From Coccinella septempunctata (Eukaryota > Arthropoda > Insecta > Coleoptera > Coccinellidae), in assembly GCF_907165205.1 (NCBI RefSeq), contig NC_058189.1:49316270-49380269 (forward strand): a stretch of DNA of 64,000 nt, read 5' to 3'. The notes beneath the pieces are model-generated. The model ran no database searches and was not told the origin of the DNA. It saw nothing but the letters and a program-made list of their open reading frames with translations. The position numbers and the translations under genes were made by a program. Below, one piece after another: positions 60,199 through 64,000 of this stretch (positions are counted from its first letter, which is position 1; every line of letters begins with the position of its first letter).

Positions 60199-62588
60199 AG
60201 ATCCCGCTGCAGAATCACTACGTTCATTACGTACAGAGTCAAATACACATTTTTACATACGTTTATGGATAGGAGAATACACTGATAACACCGCAGCCTG
60301 TCAAAAGTGGCCGCAAGTAATTTTAATTAAATTAATGTTTATCAATATTCGAAGAGAAATTTCGTTCACTCCGTATTGAAATAAAATATCATCCACAGCA
60401 TAGCAATGCATGTAGAGAATACTAAAATCCATGGCTGCCGTTGCACACTTTGCCGCAACTACCTCGCAGCCAGGTGTAAGCACGTAACATTTAATAATAA
60501 TAACTTTATTTCAAATAACTTCATTTCAAGTAGGGTAACCCTAATATACATACAGTAATCTAAAAAAAAAATAAACAGTAATACACTCGAAATATTATCG
60601 TGAAAAAGTTAAAAGGCTCCTAATGTTTTAACAAAGTTTAAAGAAAAGAAATTAAAAAATAATCAATCACACCTCCATAAACAGCAAAAAAAGAAAATGG
60701 AAACCCATTCAGTCTAATTATCCTTCCCAACTGTGTCCACTTCTGAGATGACGGGATAAATTTACTCTGAACGAAGAAATGGTGCAAGAGGTCTTAATAT
60801 CCACAGGCAACCTATTGAACAAATCAAATCCCCTGAAGAAAATAAAATTCATAGCAGCAGCATTGCATGTTTTCCTAATGTATATGCACTTCCCATCCAT
60901 AGGTGATGAATTTTCTCAGGTAAGGTGATGAAGTGCCATGCAGAATCTTAAAAACAAACAACATTGTCATGTAGTATAATCTCTGCTCGACATTTATCCA
61001 TTGCAACGACTCCAACATGCATGTGACAGGTGTAAGCCTGCCACACTTTAGTATGATCCGCATTCCCCTGTTCGATGTATTTCTACGTTCATAAAGTACA
61101 CGGATGTTTTTGATATCAAATTAAAGCTACTTTTTTTTCGAATATGATGATATATGGCTGCCTGTGAAAAAATGGCCGCAAGTTAGGTCTGCCATCTGTT
61201 GAAAACGCGAGATATCCGAAATAAAGTAAGAGAGAGTTCCACTCATTCTACACCATCGGGTTTTTATCGTCGGGTTTTTACTCGATGTTCCGAATTACAC
61301 TGATATAATGGGATCTTTCACACGTGTTCCGGTTTAGTTTCGCACATGAGAACGTCATGTTTTAATAGGTCCAAATAAATTAATATTGAATCAGAGGAAG
61401 AATTTTTTAAAACGATGATAATTCTCACAAAAGTTTATTCCAAAGGCATAACCAGAAATAAATAAAATTCTCTGTCAGATCCTGGAAGTTGGAAGACGGA
61501 CTAATATGCTTTGAGGTCTATGTTTCACACGCACATGATTAGAAATTAGAATTTTTTTTCCACTGGGTCGTCTTGCCTTTTCCTAAAAAGCTGTCAGCAT
61601 TTTCATCATACCCAAACCTATCAAAACTCCCATACAGGTTGAAAATGTATTACGTACCTCAGCTAACAAATCTTCAGATGATGAAGATAAGTCTGATTAC
61701 GACGATAATGACAACTGCGATTATGAAAGCAGCGAGGAATCGGGGGAAAATGTAATATACTGATTTGAAATATCACTTGATTCAAGTGATACTTAGTGAA
61801 TGAAAAATTTTTTGTTATAAAATAAATCTCTTAATACTTTAAGTTTTTTTCATAGTATCCATTAGGTAATTATAATTTTGGATTAAATGTAGAGTCGTTT
61901 CTACTATTGTTTGAACCCTTTGCTAAAAACCCTATCTATCGACGCACAGAACACAACTGATTCTCCGAACTCGCACAAGCTTACAGACCTTCTGAGGGGT
62001 ACTTCGGTACCTATGGAGAATCAGGATAATATGAATATGAATATATATAAATATGAATATGCGCAATGGCTTTAAATACTCACACGGCTAGCATACACAT
62101 TCCTAATCTAACGAGTGGCGTTGCGCGCCATCTCTTTCACTTTATTTCGGATATCTCGCGTTTTCAACAGATGGCAGACCTAACTTGCGGCCATTTTTTC
62201 ACAGGCAGCCATATATCATCATATTCGAAAAAAAATTAGCTTTAATTTGATATCAAAAACATCCGTGTACGTTATGAACGTAGACATACATCGAAATGTT
62301 ACCTGCTTACACCTGGCTGCGAGGTAGTTGCGGCCAAGTGTGCAACGGCAGCCATGGATTTTAGTATTCTCCACATGCATTGCTATGATGTGGATGATAT
62401 TTTATTTCAATACGGAGTGAACGAAATTTCTCTTCGAATATTGATTAACATTAATTTAATTAAAATTACTTGCGGCCACTTTTGACAGGCTGCGGTGTTA
62501 TCAGTGTATTCTCCTATCCATAAACGTATGTGAAAATGTGTGTTTGACTCTGTACGTAATGAACGTAGTGATTCTGCAGCGGGATCTT
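60199..62588. mobile_element. 2.4-kb fold-back element with about 450-bp arms
   Basis: Left arm 60199-60487 plus 61069-61223 and right arm 62135-62588 are inverted copies (AGATCCCGCTGCAGAATC, AAAAGTGGCCGCAAGTAATT, GTTGAAAACGCGAGATATCC). The left arm is split by a LINE fragment. The 0.9-kb loop contains a short acidic frame ending at 61763 (SSDDEDKSDYDDNDNCDYES..) that may be the end of a lost coding region. Confidence 0.85.
60488..61068 (-). pseudogene. LINE C-terminal fragment inserted in a fold-back arm
   Basis: Minus-strand frames read CGRLTPVTCMLESLQWINVE, YYMTMLFVFKILHG and, with a frame change, FFRGFDLFNRLPVDIK, typical of Jockey/CR1-type ORF2 C-termini. The 3' end is a TTATTATTATT tail. 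The uninterrupted opposite arm (about 62280-62310) shows the empty site. Confidence 0.8.
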
Positions 62589-62654
62589 AGACTATTTAGT
62601 CTACTAAAAAAAAGTAGTAAAGGTATATGCATATCGTTTATGCAACTTTATATT

Positions 62655-62873
62655 AGGTCCTTTCGTTTGTATAAAAAGTGTAGCACTTTTCTATACTCGA
62701 TTTTAGTATTCGTTTGCTGATTGAATTTAAACCAGTGTAGAGGAGGTGTAGTTTATCTACATCTCTTTTTGATCATGTGTAGATAAACTACACTTCCTCT
62801 AAATTGGTGTAAATCAAATCGAGTGTAGAAAAGTGCTACACTTTTTATGCAAACGAAAGGACCTATTATTATA
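62655..62873. mobile_element. Hairpin MITE, TIR TAGGTCCTTTCGTTTG
   Basis: About 50-bp near-perfect TIRs (AAAAGTGTAGCACTTTTCTA and complement), with inner pairs around GTAGTTTATCTACA. Flanking TTA/TAT is consistent with a short A/T target duplication. Confidence 0.88.
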
Positions 62874-62879
62874 ATAATG

Positions 62880-64000
62880 TAGGAAGGCATTTGCACGAAA
62901 TGTGTAACACAGGCATGTAGGATTCGCAGTCTTAGTATACTTCAAGAGAATCTAACCGCAGTTGGCATATTCTGCTGTAGCTAAAAGGGCAATCAACCAT
63001 GATAATAATGATAATTCTCTCTCTTACATCGGACAAGACTGTGCGGAAATCAAACCAATGAACAACGTACGCCAATAATTTTGACTTATTTAAAAAAATC
63101 ACACTGGTGTCTTAGTCTTTCCTGTCAGGAGGTAGAACTCATAGAAATAAAACATCTCACAAAAAATTGAGTTACAAGATAATAAGAAGAATAGGAACGC
63201 CATAAGAAGCCTCCAAAAATATGAATGCACATTTCCAATCGAAACTCCCGTATATATTTCTGTTCCACATTTAAACATCAATAATAGAATCTTCTGAAAA
63301 TGATTTATTCTATTGCAAAAACCACCTAATTCTAATTGCAGAACCATGTGTTGAGTGCTTTATGTGAAAGGAGATGCAGTGATATTTCCATAATTCCCCA
63401 ACCTCATGATTGAAACGAAATTCAAAGTAATAGATTCTTGATTTTTGCAGGGGTGAAATGATCATTGCGTAATAAATCAAAAAATAAACCTGTTACTTCA
63501 CTCCTCCAAATTAGTATTTTCTAATGAATTAATTCCATGAGCAACAAGAATAATAGGACAATGAAAAATGCAAGTATGATGAATTAGTATATTAAAATAT
63601 AAAATTCAAGACAATATAACTAACAGATAACAGTCAATCAGAAACAATGTAAATAATTATCTGTATTTTTCAGTCACAATATAAATAAATCACAACGAAT
63701 GGAATGTCAAATTCAGCGTCTTCCTATGTCGTTTTCTGAATCATATCCACTTAAGAAATATGTTATTTGAGATTTCTAGAGGAAAAAATTACTCACATGA
63801 GTGAAAGTGAAAATTAGTGCAACATTCAAATAAGTAAAACATAAAAAAGGAAAGATAGATGCACACCCTGGTATGATGAGTGTATTAGATGAATATTTTC
63901 CTCAAATTTATAGTGTGCTGTTTGAAGAGTAAAATATTCATCGGAGAAATCTGAAACGTGGTTATAGATATAACAAGCTTATAGCTGAAAAAATATAATT
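62880..64000. other. No recognisable feature
   Basis: AT-rich sequence to the end of the window, with no gene, tRNA or repeat partner seen. Confidence 0.45.

Noticed and set aside
1..64000. CRISPR arrays, bacterial operons or rRNA genes
   Set aside because: No regularly spaced repeats, no ribosome-binding-site-led gene runs and no rRNA sequence; the spliced gene and insect transposons show a eukaryotic nuclear origin.

Overview
The window is nuclear DNA of an insect. It is AT-rich, holds one intron-split gene whose protein closely follows insect Flotillin-1, and is otherwise filled with insect-type mobile DNA: mariner, Jockey-type LINEs, short inverted-repeat elements and many long fold-back elements. 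A beetle or other holometabolous insect is a reasonable guess, but nothing here fixes the order.

Only two host genes are certain. Flotillin-1 (Flo1) lies on the plus strand at 41819-58030: eight coding exons with GT..AG introns give a 426-residue protein. A tRNA-Lys(CTT) gene sits about 1.5 kb further on, at 59517-59589. A CpG-rich island at 20.4-20.8 kb looks like the promoter and first exon of another gene, probably on the minus strand and continuing outside what I can recognise. A few weak coding-like stretches (2989-3204, 10958-11091, 12641-13234) are recorded at low confidence.

Layout. 0-8 kb: two broken mariner copies, each flanked by a direct repeat, plus a Jockey 3' fragment and a fold-back element. 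8-20 kb: sparse DNA with copies of one abundant TIR/MITE family (family A, TIR beginning CAGGGTGAGTC) and three fold-back elements. 20-30 kb: the CpG island, a third mariner, a hAT-like element with a family A copy nested inside it, and more family A copies. 30-35.5 kb: a 1.28-kb TIR element with repeated TGTCAGATTA motifs, remnants of an IS630/Tc1-like transposase, and a 1-kb fold-back element. 35.7-40.1 kb: an inverted-repeat element carrying hammerhead ribozymes, split by a Jockey LINE with a 9-bp target-site duplication, followed by a degenerate LINE fragment and a second ribozyme-element copy. 41.8-58 kb: the flotillin gene, whose introns hold a 1-kb palindrome, several hairpin MITEs and a nearly intact 4.6-kb L1/Tx1-like LINE. 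58-64 kb: the tRNA gene, a 2.4-kb fold-back element with a LINE fragment in one arm, and a hairpin MITE.

The most interesting object is the hammerhead ribozyme element at 35.7-38.7 kb with its relative at 39.8-40.1 kb. Two of its three ribozyme copies keep every core nucleotide, they lie on opposite strands in the two inverted arms, and the third copy is mutated at two core positions.
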